Shown here: positions 14,899-23,439 of the stretch, in pieces
Layout of the letters: every line of letters begins with the position of its first letter
Numbering within the stretch: the first letter of the stretch is position 1
Source: Thiocapsa sp. UBA6158
GTDB taxonomy: Bacteria > Pseudomonadota > Gammaproteobacteria > Chromatiales > Chromatiaceae
Direction of reading: 5' to 3'
Length of the DNA: 64,000 nucleotides
NCBI RefSeq assembly: GCF_002423035.1
Contig: NZ_DIUM01000021.1
Span: 62,001 to 126,000 of the forward strand
Notes under the pieces: generated by a model
What the model was told of the DNA's origin: nothing
The model's input: only the letters and a program-made list of their open reading frames with translations
Databases searched by the model: none
Program-made: the position numbers and the translations under genes

Positions 14899-16325
14899 TG
14901 GATCTCCTTCGTATTTCTTTTGCCTTGGGATTGCCATGGCTGCTCGGTACGTTCGTCGTGCATCGGATTGTCCCAGCCGCGATGGCGGGACGCCGAGTCT
15001 TGGTCTTGGGATACGGTTTTCTCGTCGGCGTCATGCTCTTGACTCTGCTCATGCGTGGTCTCGATGCGGCCGGTTTCGGGCTCCATCTGATCTTCTTGGT
15101 GCCCGTCGTATTATTGCTGATCGCCATTGGCGTGCTGCTGGAGTATCGGTACCCGCGGTCTTTCGGCGGTGTATGGCTGAGCCGGGATTACCGTGATCTC
15201 CCCCTCTGGCAAAAACTCCTGATCGCCGTACTGCTGACGATCCTCGCGATCCGACTTGGCGGTCTTTGGCTGGAGGTGTATTGGCGTCCCTTATTTCCCT
15301 GGGATGCGTATATGCACTGGGCAACCAAATCTCGGGTTTGGACCGATGCGCAGGCGATCGTCCCTTTCGTCGACTATGACGAATGGCTGGCGCTTCAGGG
15401 TCGAGGTGTCTTCACCGACAATCACCCCGGCTATCCCATTACGACCCCTTTGCTGCAGACATGGATGAACTTGATACTGGGCCGATGGGATGATGCCGTG
15501 ATGAACCTGCCTTGGGTGCTGGTAGCCGCTGCCGGGGGCATGGCCTTTTTCGGTCAAGCCAGAATGGCGGGAATCGGTCCGCTTGCGGCGCTCGTATTCT
15601 GTTATTTCCTGCTCAGCCTGCCGATCCTCAACGTACAGGTTGCACTGGCGGGGTACGCGGATGTCTTCATGGGCATCTTCTACTTGGCGGCGCTTATGGC
15701 GTTTTATCATTGGAGCAACACGCGCTTGTTCTGGCAAGGTCTGCTTGCGCTCCTCCTCGCTGCGGGGTGTTTTCTGATCAAGAACGAGGCATTGTACTGG
15801 ATCCTTGCTTTGCTGCCTGGCTTTGCCGCCGTGTTTTTGCCCCCGCGCCGGCTGATCCTTTTGGTTGGTTTCGGGATATTACTCAGTGCTGGGGTTTTGT
15901 TGTTTTTCCCGCGCGACCTTGAAGTCGCCGGTCACACCCTGGCCGGGCTGGGGCTCCAATTCCATTCTGACGCAGTCCTCCCGCTTCTGCAGAGTCTGTT
16001 TTGGTTTTCCAACTGGCACTTGTTGTTTTGGATGGTTGGCTTCATGCTCCTGGCGAGGGTCATAATCGGCTTCCTTTCCGGCACGCGTTGGCCGCGACCG
16101 CTTTTGGCTCTATGTCTTATCCTGGGTTCGGCATTCGTCCTGTTTCTTGTGCTTTTCCTGTTCACCGGATACGCCCTCACCGTTGTCGGTCAGACATCGG
16201 TCAGTCGCATTTCCTTGCAGCTCGCACCTTCTTTTGTTTTTCTCGCGATGTTGCTCTATCAGGATCTCGCGAAGATTCCCCCCGTCGCCCTTCCTGCGCA
16301 AAAGCGCAGAACCGGCTTAGAATAG
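14898..16325 (+). CDS. Polytopic GT-C-like membrane protein
   Basis: The 475-residue protein has about eleven hydrophobic helices. A soluble loop after the third or fourth helix carries PLFPWDAYMHWATKSRVW with Asp and nearby Glu/Asp, then DNHPGYPITTPLLQTW. This organisation, with an acidic first external loop, is typical of GT-C glycosyltransferases that use polyprenyl-linked sugars on the outer side of the membrane. It overlaps the upstream gene by one base and is followed after 99 bp by a polyprenyl-phosphate glycosyltransferase gene that could make its donor. The family assignment is by topology and motif layout, not by identity. Confidence 0.7.
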   Translation: MDLLRISFALGLPWLLGTFVVHRIVPAAMAGRRVLVLGYGFLVGVMLLTLLMRGLDAAGFGLHLIFLVPVVLLLIAIGVLLEYRYPRSFGGVWLSRDYRDLPLWQKLLIAVLLTILAIRLGGLWLEVYWRPLFPWDAYMHWATKSRVWTDAQAIVPFVDYDEWLALQGRGVFTDNHPGYPITTPLLQTWMNLILGRWDDAVMNLPWVLVAAAGGMAFFGQARMAGIGPLAALVFCYFLLSLPILNVQVALAGYADVFMGIFYLAALMAFYHWSNTRLFWQGLLALLLAAGCFLIKNEALYWILALLPGFAAVFLPPRRLILLVGFGILLSAGVLLFFPRDLEVAGHTLAGLGLQFHSDAVLPLLQSLFWFSNWHLLFWMVGFMLLARVIIGFLSGTRWPRPLLALCLILGSAFVLFLVLFLFTGYALTVVGQTSVSRISLQLAPSFVFLAMLLYQDLAKIPPVALPAQKRRTGLE

Positions 16326-16424
16326 AGTCCATTCAGGCGTCTTAGTGATAATCAGTGCAGATAACCAGACGTCACGTCATCCCGAGTGCGGATTTTTTAA
16401 GCTGAAGCCATCGCATAATCTGAC

Positions 16425-17390
16425 GTGAAACTCCTTATTCAGATTCCTTGTTTCAACGAGGCTGGCACTCTATCCGTCACGTTGGCCGCATTGCCGCGCC
16501 ACTTGGACGGGTTCGGTGAGGTCGAATGGCTGGTGATCGACGACGGCAGTATCGACGACACTGCCGAAATCGCTCGTCGGCTAGGCGTCGATCATGTTGT
16601 CCGTCACACCGCCAATAAGGGCCTCGCGCGTGCCTTCATGACTGGACTCGATGCCTGCGTGCGGCTCGGTGCCGATGTCATTGTCAACACCGACGCGGAT
16701 AACCAATACGATGCAAGGGATATTCCCGCGTTGGTCGCGCCGATTTTGGCACATGAGGCTGATATCGTGATCGGGGCACGTCCGATCGAGACGATCGCGC
16801 ATTTTTCGCCGGTCAAGAAAGTGCTTCAGAAAATGGGTAGCTGGGTGGTGCAGTTGGCGAGTAAAACCGATATTCCAGATGCCCCGAGCGGCTTTCGCGC
16901 GATGAGCCGCGCGGCCGCGCAGCAACTGGTTGTCTTCAACGACTATACCTATACACTGGAGACCATCATCCAGGCCGGTCAGAAAAACATGGCCATCCGC
17001 TCGGTGCCCGTGCGGGTGAACAAAGATTTACGCCCGTCGCGACTGGTTAAAAGCATTCCCTCCTACATCAAGCGCAGCATCGTCACCATCGTCCGCATCT
17101 TTGTCATCTATCGTCCATTCAGGTTTTTTGCCACGATCGGGGTAGTCTTGTTTACGGTGGGCTTCCTGATTGGCCTTCGGTTTCTGTGGTGGTGGTGGGT
17201 TGGAAGCGGCGAAGGGCACGTCCAGTCGTTGATCCTTGCGGCTGCGTTGCTGGGAATGGGCTTTCAGACCCTGTTGGTCGCTTTTCTGGCCGACCTATTG
17301 GCGGCAAACCGAAAGTTGCTGGAAGAGCTTCGGTATCTGGCGCGCAGCGAGCGGTCGGAGGGTTTCCCGACTCGGGGCGGGGAGCGCTAA
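16425..17390 (+). CDS. GT2 polyprenyl-phosphate glycosyltransferase (DPM1/GtrB-like)
   Basis: The GT-A fold occupies residues 1-225. It shows IPCFNEAGTL at the start, WLVIDDGSIDDT, NKGLARAFMTGLD and the metal-binding NTDADNQYDARD. The acceptor-side motif is PDAPSGFRAMSRAAA. Two C-terminal membrane helices follow (about 232-255 and 270-295). Such enzymes move a sugar from a nucleotide donor to undecaprenyl phosphate at the cytoplasmic face. The GT-C-like protein upstream and the flippase downstream fit a lipid-linked pathway. The start is GTG at 16425. The sugar is not predictable. Confidence 0.88.
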   Translation: MKLLIQIPCFNEAGTLSVTLAALPRHLDGFGEVEWLVIDDGSIDDTAEIARRLGVDHVVRHTANKGLARAFMTGLDACVRLGADVIVNTDADNQYDARDIPALVAPILAHEADIVIGARPIETIAHFSPVKKVLQKMGSWVVQLASKTDIPDAPSGFRAMSRAAAQQLVVFNDYTYTLETIIQAGQKNMAIRSVPVRVNKDLRPSRLVKSIPSYIKRSIVTIVRIFVIYRPFRFFATIGVVLFTVGFLIGLRFLWWWWVGSGEGHVQSLILAAALLGMGFQTLLVAFLADLLAANRKLLEELRYLARSERSEGFPTRGGER

Positions 17391-17433
17391 TCATCGTCCT
17401 GTCTCCCTTTTCGGCGCTTCTGCCCTTTCGCGC

Positions 17434-18954
17434 ATGCCCATGACGGTCTCCCCCGCAGCAAGTCTCACGAGTGGGCGTCGCTTAGCGCGCAATATGCTCT
17501 GGAATCTAACTGGCCAGGGTCTCCCCTTGCTGGCGGCCCTCGTGGCGATTCCGCTGTTGATTTCGGGTGCCGGGTTGGAGCGCTTCGGGATCTTGGCCTT
17601 GTCGTGGGTTTTGATCGGCTATGCAAGCCTGTTCGACTTCGGTCTAGGGCGCGCCCTGACACAGTTGGTCGCGCGACGGTTGGGCCAGGACCAGGTTCAA
17701 GAGATTCCAGTCCTGGTGTGGACGGCTTTGGCGCTCATGGCCGGTTTCGGGATCATCGGGTGCTTGATGTTGCTGCTCTTCGCGCCTTGGCTGGTGACCG
17801 AAGTACTTGAGATTCCCTCGATCTTACAGGATGAAGCGCTCCGCGCATTTCAGGTCGTTGCATTCGGTATTCCGGTGGTGACCTTGGCCACGGGCTTGCG
17901 AGGGGTTCTAGAGGCATACCAACGTTTTTCCGTCGTCGCGGTTGTGAATGGTCTGTTGGGTGCAGCCACCTTTCTCGGGCCTCTGACTGTCATGCTGATC
18001 ACCGATCGTCTTGATGCCCTGGTTGGTGCGATCCTGCTGGCCCGTGCTATCGCAACGATCGCTTACGGGTTTTTATGCTTGCGCGGCAGCATTGGTCTTC
18101 GTGCTCCTCACGTGGACATTCAGGCCGTTCGACCGCTATTTGGTTTCGGAGCCTGGATGACGGTAACGAATGTGGTTGGTCCGATCGTGGATTATCTCGA
18201 TCGTTTTATCGTCGCGGGACTGCTGTCGATTGCGGTGGTTGCGTTCTACTCAACGCCGTGGGATGTGGTGACCCGTCTATTGGTGATCCCGGCAGCGATA
18301 AGCGGAGTTCTTTTTCCGGCGTTCGCGGCGACGTTTTTAACCGACCGTACAAGATCCACGCATTTGTTCGCGACGGGCGTGCGATATGCGTTTCTGGTGT
18401 TGGCGCCTGTCGTACTCATTGTCGTTTCATTCGCTCACGAAGGGCTCGATTGGTGGTTGGGTCCTCGGTTTGCGACGGAAAGCGAGCGGGTGCTTCAGTG
18501 GCTGGCGGTCGGGGTGCTGATGAACAGCCTCGCCCGTATGCCGTACGCCTTGATTCAAGCAGCAGGACGGCCGGACCTGACCGCGAAGCTCCATTTGTTG
18601 GAGGTGGTCCCGTATCTGGCGTGCGTTTGGTGGTTGGTCGGAACCTTCGGGGTCACTGGCGCTGCCGTTGCCTGGACCTTGCGGGTCGCCGTCGATACGG
18701 TCTTGCTCTTTTTGATTGCACGCCGACTCCTATCCGGAGTCGGGCTCCCCTTCGGCCTGTCGTGGTGGATTGGGGGGGGCATGATGTTGGTCATGGTCGG
18801 TGTTGCTTTTGTCTCTGATCCAATCGTCAAGAGCGCGATCTGCGCTGTATCACTGATGCTGTTCGGGGCGGCGTCATGGCGCTGGCTCATTGAGCCGGAT
18901 GAGGTTCGGCGGGTCCGCTCGTATTTCAAAGGTATGCCTAGTCATGCCAAATAA
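17434..18954 (+). CDS. Polysaccharide flippase (MATE/MVF superfamily, Wzx-like)
   Basis: This 506-residue protein has about 12-14 hydrophobic helices. It begins RRLARNMLWNLTGQGLPLLAALVAIPLLI and has GYASLFDFGLGRALTQLVARRLG, the pattern of Wzx-type exporters that flip undecaprenyl-linked oligosaccharides. I chose ATG 17434 (17440 is an alternative) rather than a 66-residue extension that is the shadow of the preceding gene. It is separated by 43 bp from the GT2 gene upstream and by 33 bp from a methyltransferase downstream on the same strand. Confidence 0.85.
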   Translation: MPMTVSPAASLTSGRRLARNMLWNLTGQGLPLLAALVAIPLLISGAGLERFGILALSWVLIGYASLFDFGLGRALTQLVARRLGQDQVQEIPVLVWTALALMAGFGIIGCLMLLLFAPWLVTEVLEIPSILQDEALRAFQVVAFGIPVVTLATGLRGVLEAYQRFSVVAVVNGLLGAATFLGPLTVMLITDRLDALVGAILLARAIATIAYGFLCLRGSIGLRAPHVDIQAVRPLFGFGAWMTVTNVVGPIVDYLDRFIVAGLLSIAVVAFYSTPWDVVTRLLVIPAAISGVLFPAFAATFLTDRTRSTHLFATGVRYAFLVLAPVVLIVVSFAHEGLDWWLGPRFATESERVLQWLAVGVLMNSLARMPYALIQAAGRPDLTAKLHLLEVVPYLACVWWLVGTFGVTGAAVAWTLRVAVDTVLLFLIARRLLSGVGLPFGLSWWIGGGMMLVMVGVAFVSDPIVKSAICAVSLMLFGAASWRWLIEPDEVRRVRSYFKGMPSHAK

Positions 18955-18987
18955 ACCGTGCAACTTCGATGCACAGAGGAATCGCCC

Positions 18988-19956
18988 ATGATACGTACGC
19001 GCCCACAGCTGCATTGTGAACTCTGCGGGTGTCCGGGAAAGCCGCTTTATACCGGTCTCGCGGATCGATTGTTCGGCGCCTCCGGCGAATGGAACCTGAG
19101 CGAATGCTCGAATCCCGCTTGTGGTCTGATGTGGCTGAACCCGATGCCGTCCGAGGAAGATATCGGGCTGGCGTACCTTAATTACTATACCCATGACCCA
19201 AGGCGGACGCCCCTTTTCGAGCGCATGTTGGCGTGGTTCCTCTATACCTCGCTCGGATTGCTCGCGGAGCGCCGCCGAGCGGACTTGATGTATTTAGACA
19301 GGATCTCGCCAGGTCGATTGTTGGAAGTTGGCTTCGGTGACGGGCGGCGCCTTGAACGCCTTTCGGCGATGGGTTGGACGGTCGAGGGCCAGGAGGTGGA
19401 TCCGGTAGCGATTCGGCAAGCGCGTGATCGCGGACTCACCACTCATCAAGGGGCACTGGAGACTATCGGGCTGCCCGGTGATTGCTACGACGCGGTCATC
19501 GCCAATCATGTCATTGAGCACATTCATGATCCTGTCGGGTTATTGGCGGAATGCCGTCGTCTGCTCAAGCCCGGTGGTCGTTTGATTTTGGTTACTCCGA
19601 ATAGCAACAGCTACGGTCATGCCCTGTTTCGGGAAAGCTGGCTGCCTCTTGATCCGCCGCGTCACTTACATTTGTTTTCAACGGCAACCATGATCGCGCT
19701 CTTGAGGCGGGCGGGGTTTCGAGACCCCCTGATTTGGACGACAATGGCACGCGCCGGCACGGTGTTCCGCGGCAGTCATGACCTAAAGCTTCGGCAGGCA
19801 CACTCGGTCACTGCGTTTCCGAGAGTCGGCACGGCGCTCTTGGAGCTGAAATCGCTGCTGATGGCTCGTATCGAGCAGTTTCGACGGAGCGACGCCGGAG
19901 AAGAATTGGTGGCTTGTGCCGTGAAGTTGCACCCCGGAGCGATATCTCAAGCGTGA
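18988..19956 (+). CDS. Class I SAM-dependent methyltransferase with N-terminal zinc ribbon
   Basis: In 322 residues an N-terminal Cys ribbon (CELCG, then CSNPACGLMWLNPMP) precedes a Rossmann methyltransferase with LLEVGFGDGRRLERL, EGQEVDPVAIRQA, ANHVIEHIHDPVGLL and LKPGGRLILVTPN. The C-terminus is an amphipathic helical extension. The architecture is that of sugar or lipid-linked glycan methyltransferases in envelope loci, and parallels the N-terminal half of the 9031-11127 protein. ATG 18988 has AGAGGA seven bases upstream. Its stop TGA overlaps a possible GTG start of the following glycosyltransferase. Confidence 0.87.
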   Translation: MIRTRPQLHCELCGCPGKPLYTGLADRLFGASGEWNLSECSNPACGLMWLNPMPSEEDIGLAYLNYYTHDPRRTPLFERMLAWFLYTSLGLLAERRRADLMYLDRISPGRLLEVGFGDGRRLERLSAMGWTVEGQEVDPVAIRQARDRGLTTHQGALETIGLPGDCYDAVIANHVIEHIHDPVGLLAECRRLLKPGGRLILVTPNSNSYGHALFRESWLPLDPPRHLHLFSTATMIALLRRAGFRDPLIWTTMARAGTVFRGSHDLKLRQAHSVTAFPRVGTALLELKSLLMARIEQFRRSDAGEELVACAVKLHPGAISQA

Positions 19957-19979
19957 TCAATATTTCTAGGCATGGATGG

Positions 19980-20918
19980 ATGATGCGTCGACACGTTCAT
20001 GTGCTTCTCTCTACATTCAACGGCGCCGAGTATCTTCGCGAACAACTCGATAGCTTATTGAGTCAAGATTATCCTCATTTTTCCGTGCATGTGCGAGACG
20101 ATGGGTCAACAGATCAAACTGCCGATATCATTCGAGAGTACGCAAAAAAGGCACCCATTGGCTTTCATGTCTCATTTGGGCAAAACCTCGGATTCAATGA
20201 AAGTTTTCGAAAGTTGTTGGAGCTAGAGGCATCCGAGGACGATTTTTTTGCGTTTTGTGATCAAGACGATGTGTGGGCTAACGATAAAATTAGCCGTGCC
20301 GTTGAAATGCTTTCGAAAAGCAAGCACCCTGAAACCGCGCTCTATTTCGGCAGGCTATGTTATGTGGATCGGAATCTTAAGAAAATAGCACTTTCGGACA
20401 TTCCTCGCTATCTGGATTTCAACAACGCGGTTGTGGAAAATGTCGTGCCCGGCTGTACGATCGTAATGGGGGGGGGTGTTAGAAATTACCTTCTTCGGGC
20501 TCCGGCATCCGCCATGTCTTCGCACGACTGGTGGGCTTATCTGTGCGCCAGCGCATTCGGCGTCGTGATCTATGATTCAAGTACTAGGATTCGATATCGC
20601 CGTCACGGTACGAACACATCGCCTTGGCAGCATTCGCCAACTAGCGTGGTCGTTACCCGAGCGCAAGAGTTCCTGAATCGTTGGCGAAGTCGAAAGATTG
20701 GATTTAAGTCGTTGCAGCAGGCCGTGCGTTTCATCCGGATTTATCGGGAAGAGTTATCGGACGATCAGGCATCTATTGTTGGCGAGCTGATTGATCTGCG
20801 GCCCCCTAGCAGTACCGTCGTTTCTCGATTCCGCTATGCGCGGAAGCCCAAAGTTCACAGAAACAAGCGATTTGACGATCTTGTTATGCGTGCGATGATC
20901 GTGCTCGGGCAGCAGTAG
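19980..20918 (+). CDS. GT2 family glycosyltransferase (rhamnosyltransferase-like)
   Basis: The GT-A motifs are VLLSTFNGAEYLREQLDSLL, VRDDGSTDQTADI and FFAFCDQDDVWANDKI with the metal-binding DQDD. They are followed by a HDWWAYLCASAFG acceptor segment and RYRRHGTNTS. This is the pattern of rhamnosyltransferase-like GT2 enzymes. Start is uncertain between GTG 19953 (overlapping the previous stop) and ATG 19980 or 19983. Codon use shifts here to many AT-ending codons (AAA, ATT, TTA) compared with neighbours, which suggests recent acquisition. A homologous GT2 faces it at 21093-22118. Confidence 0.88.
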   Translation: MMRRHVHVLLSTFNGAEYLREQLDSLLSQDYPHFSVHVRDDGSTDQTADIIREYAKKAPIGFHVSFGQNLGFNESFRKLLELEASEDDFFAFCDQDDVWANDKISRAVEMLSKSKHPETALYFGRLCYVDRNLKKIALSDIPRYLDFNNAVVENVVPGCTIVMGGGVRNYLLRAPASAMSSHDWWAYLCASAFGVVIYDSSTRIRYRRHGTNTSPWQHSPTSVVVTRAQEFLNRWRSRKIGFKSLQQAVRFIRIYREELSDDQASIVGELIDLRPPSSTVVSRFRYARKPKVHRNKRFDDLVMRAMIVLGQQ

Positions 20919-21092
20919 CGTTGGCGAGTGAGCTGTTGTTCGGTAGTGTTCCTCGGCTAGAGGTGGTGACTCATCTCATGACAAGCCGTCGATCGGTGCG
21001 AAGATGCGGCCGGATAGTATTCCGTGACCCTGCGCTAAGTAGCTTTGATGAGATATGATGTTGGGCAATGGGCGCATGTTCGCTTGCAGACA

Positions 21093-22118
21093 TCATTTCC
21101 GTGCGCCCTTTCGATTATATCTTTGCAGAAGCGGAAAGCAGGCAATCTGAACATAAAGAAATGCCGTCAGGACGCCGTTTTGGCAATGGATTTTATGCTT
21201 TAAGGTTGTGGTTATTCGCTTTGCCAGGCGATAATCTGACAATTTTGCAAAGTCTTGTAGCGATGTCGTTGGGATCATGGGTTTGCATCGCGGTTCTTGG
21301 TAATTCGAATGTTTCAGGAGTTCTTGTGATTGACTGATCGAGCAGTCGAGCAATCTATTAAGCTTTAAGGCGATGCGGTACCACGTTGTCGGCTTGAGTA
21401 GCCATCGAATTCCACCGGCCCCCACTTGGTTAGTGCTGTGCTGGCGATAAGCGACCAGGCTTTGCGGGATGAATTCGGTAATGCCGAAGAAGGCTGTGAA
21501 AAGTCCAAGCCACCAGTCATGCATGTAGGTGTCGGGGGGTAGCGGAGTCGCCTTTTCAAGTAATGCCTTGTTGCCGAGTAGCGTGCACCCAACGATGTGA
21601 TTTTGAAAGATGACGGTTGTCGGTGCGGGTGTGGCGGGATTGCGTATGCCTTGATATGACATGAATGATGAGCAGATGACATCAAGTTTTTCGGATACGA
21701 CCGTAAGGTCCGAGTGAATGAGAATAGGTGTATCCTCGGAGTATTGCGTTTCGAGTTGAAGTAGTCTTTTGAATTGCCGCTCGAGCTTGTTTGGATTCCA
21801 CACGTCGTCCTGATCGCTGAAGGCAAAATAAGATCCGCTCAGCGCTAGCGCCTGTTTCATGAGTTGGCCGAAGTTTTGAGCTGCACCTAAAGTTCCGAGA
21901 GCATCATCGATGAGCAGGATGCGAGAGTCGTGCTCGGCGAAATGTTTCAGCAGGGCAACGGTGCCGTCGGTCGAGCCGTCATCTCTTACTAATAAAAACC
22001 AATGTGCAAGGGTTTGTGCTTTGATGCTTGCTATCTGCGCGCCGAGATATTTCGCCCCATTGTAGGTCGCCATCAAAATAAAGATTGGCAAATTCTTATC
22101 GGATGTATTCTTATGCAT
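21093..22118 (-). CDS. GT2 family glycosyltransferase (rhamnosyltransferase-like)
   Basis: The 341-residue protein begins with a GT-A domain: FILMATYNGAKYLGAQIASI, LLVRDDGSTDGTVALL, FAFSDQDDVWNPNKLERQ, then MHDWWLGLFTAFFG and YRQHSTNQVG. It shares this motif series with the convergent gene at 19980-20918, and both are AT-rich for this genome. I chose the start MHKNTSDKNLP, which overlaps the upstream GT4 gene by 8 bases and implies coupling. The substrate sugar is unknown, although rhamnose is the usual one for this subgroup. Confidence 0.87.
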   Translation of the reverse strand: MHKNTSDKNLPIFILMATYNGAKYLGAQIASIKAQTLAHWFLLVRDDGSTDGTVALLKHFAEHDSRILLIDDALGTLGAAQNFGQLMKQALALSGSYFAFSDQDDVWNPNKLERQFKRLLQLETQYSEDTPILIHSDLTVVSEKLDVICSSFMSYQGIRNPATPAPTTVIFQNHIVGCTLLGNKALLEKATPLPPDTYMHDWWLGLFTAFFGITEFIPQSLVAYRQHSTNQVGAGGIRWLLKPTTWYRIALKLNRLLDCSISQSQELLKHSNYQEPRCKPMIPTTSLQDFAKLSDYRLAKRITTTLKHKIHCQNGVLTAFLYVQIACFPLLQRYNRKGARK

Positions 22119-23286
22119 TAGAAGAACGACTGAGTACGATGCTTCGCAACGCATTCAGAAGTGGAGAAGTAACGTTGCGTGGAGTGATGCGATCGGAGTT
22201 GCAGGGTATCCGCGATGCCTGCCTGCTCGGGATGCCGAGGGCGGCGAATTCGGATATTTTACGGGCTAAGTCTTCGTGTGAAGCCTGTGGAAGAAGCGTG
22301 ACGCCCGGATAGTCGATCAGCAATTCTCGCGCGGCGGGGGAATCCATCGTGATCAAGGTGCCGCCGGCGGCTAAGACTTGAAACGCTTTATTCGGGATAA
22401 CCCGCGATGCCTTTTCGCTGGTGCCGAAGACCCCGAGGCAGACATCCGCCTGATGGATCCAATGGACGAGTTCGTTGTACGGTACCCATTCATACCATTC
22501 GATATTACGGGATTGCAAGTCGTCGATCAGGCGACGGATTCGAGACGATTCCTGCCCTTTGCCGATCAACACCCAACGAATCGGTTGTCCCTCGGTCAGT
22601 TTTGCGGCGCGTACTACGGTATCGATGCCATGCAACGGGATGAACTGGCCGTAAAACAACACAGTGAATGGACGCGCCAGGTCGCGCGGCACGCGACCGT
22701 TGGCCGGGGGATGGAAATACTCTGTCTCGGCTCCCACGAAAACGTGCTTGACCTTCTCCGGTCGGACCTTGAAGGTGTCGATGAAATAGTGCCGATGGGC
22801 ATTGGTGTCCAATAGGACGATATCGGCAGCTCGACAGGCGAGCCATTCCCAGGCGTAGAGGAATGCCGCCAGAGGGTGCCGCCGCCCGACAAGTTTTCGG
22901 TCATTGACCGCGGTATCGTAGAGCGACAAAAAGGCATCCCACGCCAAGGGGGCGCGTCTTAGCTTGGCGAACGGCCAGATCAGGAGAACGTCGAGATGGC
23001 CGAAATAGCCGACGATGACCGCGTCATGGGGCGGTAAGCGCAGGTAGCGCCAAATCAAGCCGGGATAATGACTCAGCCAACGCAGCAGCAATCGAAGCTT
23101 GATGCGAAGGCTTACGATCTGGGTCTTGTCCTCGATGCCGGCCCATACCTGTTCGTGACATTCGAGAATGTCGACGCCGTTTTCGCGCAAACCCTGCAAC
23201 AGGATACGCACGCGCGGCTTGCCGAGGTCGTATGTCCCCCAGAACACGATACGAAAGGGTTTCTTGGTGGCCGCCGGGTCGGTCAT
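22111..23286 (-). CDS. GT4 family glycosyltransferase
   Basis: The 391-residue protein has a GT-B fold. The N-terminal Rossmann part includes FWGTYDLGKPRVRILLQGL and HDAVIVGYFGHLDVLL. The C-terminal nucleotide-sugar-binding part contains FTVLFYGQFIPLHGIDTVVRAA, RWVLIGKGQES, ADVCLGVFGTSEKASRVIPNKAFQ and AAGGTLITMDS, with Glu in the family E-x7-E position region. It is a cytoplasmic retaining transferase of unknown sugar. The final 40 residues are less regular. It reads into the GT2 gene with an 8-base overlap. A 9-bp GC hairpin (23360-23383) lies in the 153 bp between it and the subtilase gene. Confidence 0.87.
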   Translation of the reverse strand: MTDPAATKKPFRIVFWGTYDLGKPRVRILLQGLRENGVDILECHEQVWAGIEDKTQIVSLRIKLRLLLRWLSHYPGLIWRYLRLPPHDAVIVGYFGHLDVLLIWPFAKLRRAPLAWDAFLSLYDTAVNDRKLVGRRHPLAAFLYAWEWLACRAADIVLLDTNAHRHYFIDTFKVRPEKVKHVFVGAETEYFHPPANGRVPRDLARPFTVLFYGQFIPLHGIDTVVRAAKLTEGQPIRWVLIGKGQESSRIRRLIDDLQSRNIEWYEWVPYNELVHWIHQADVCLGVFGTSEKASRVIPNKAFQVLAAGGTLITMDSPAARELLIDYPGVTLLPQASHEDLARKISEFAALGIPSRQASRIPCNSDRITPRNVTSPLLNALRSIVLSRSSNA

Positions 23287-23439
23287 GTTCTAGGGGCTGT
23301 TTGTCCACGGAGTCATGCTTGGACCGGCGCAGCTTCCCGCACCGGAATGGCTCGCGCAGGCCGCACGGGCCGCTCCGTGCGGCAATAGAGGTCGGCCGAG
23401 GTGTTTCCGTTGCGTCGCTCCGGCGCTCTGCGCCCTGCT

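Noticed and set aside
21068..21337. 89-codon plus-strand ORF
   Set aside because: It overlaps the 3' end of the minus-strand GT2, which has well-defined motifs. No ribosome site and no family.
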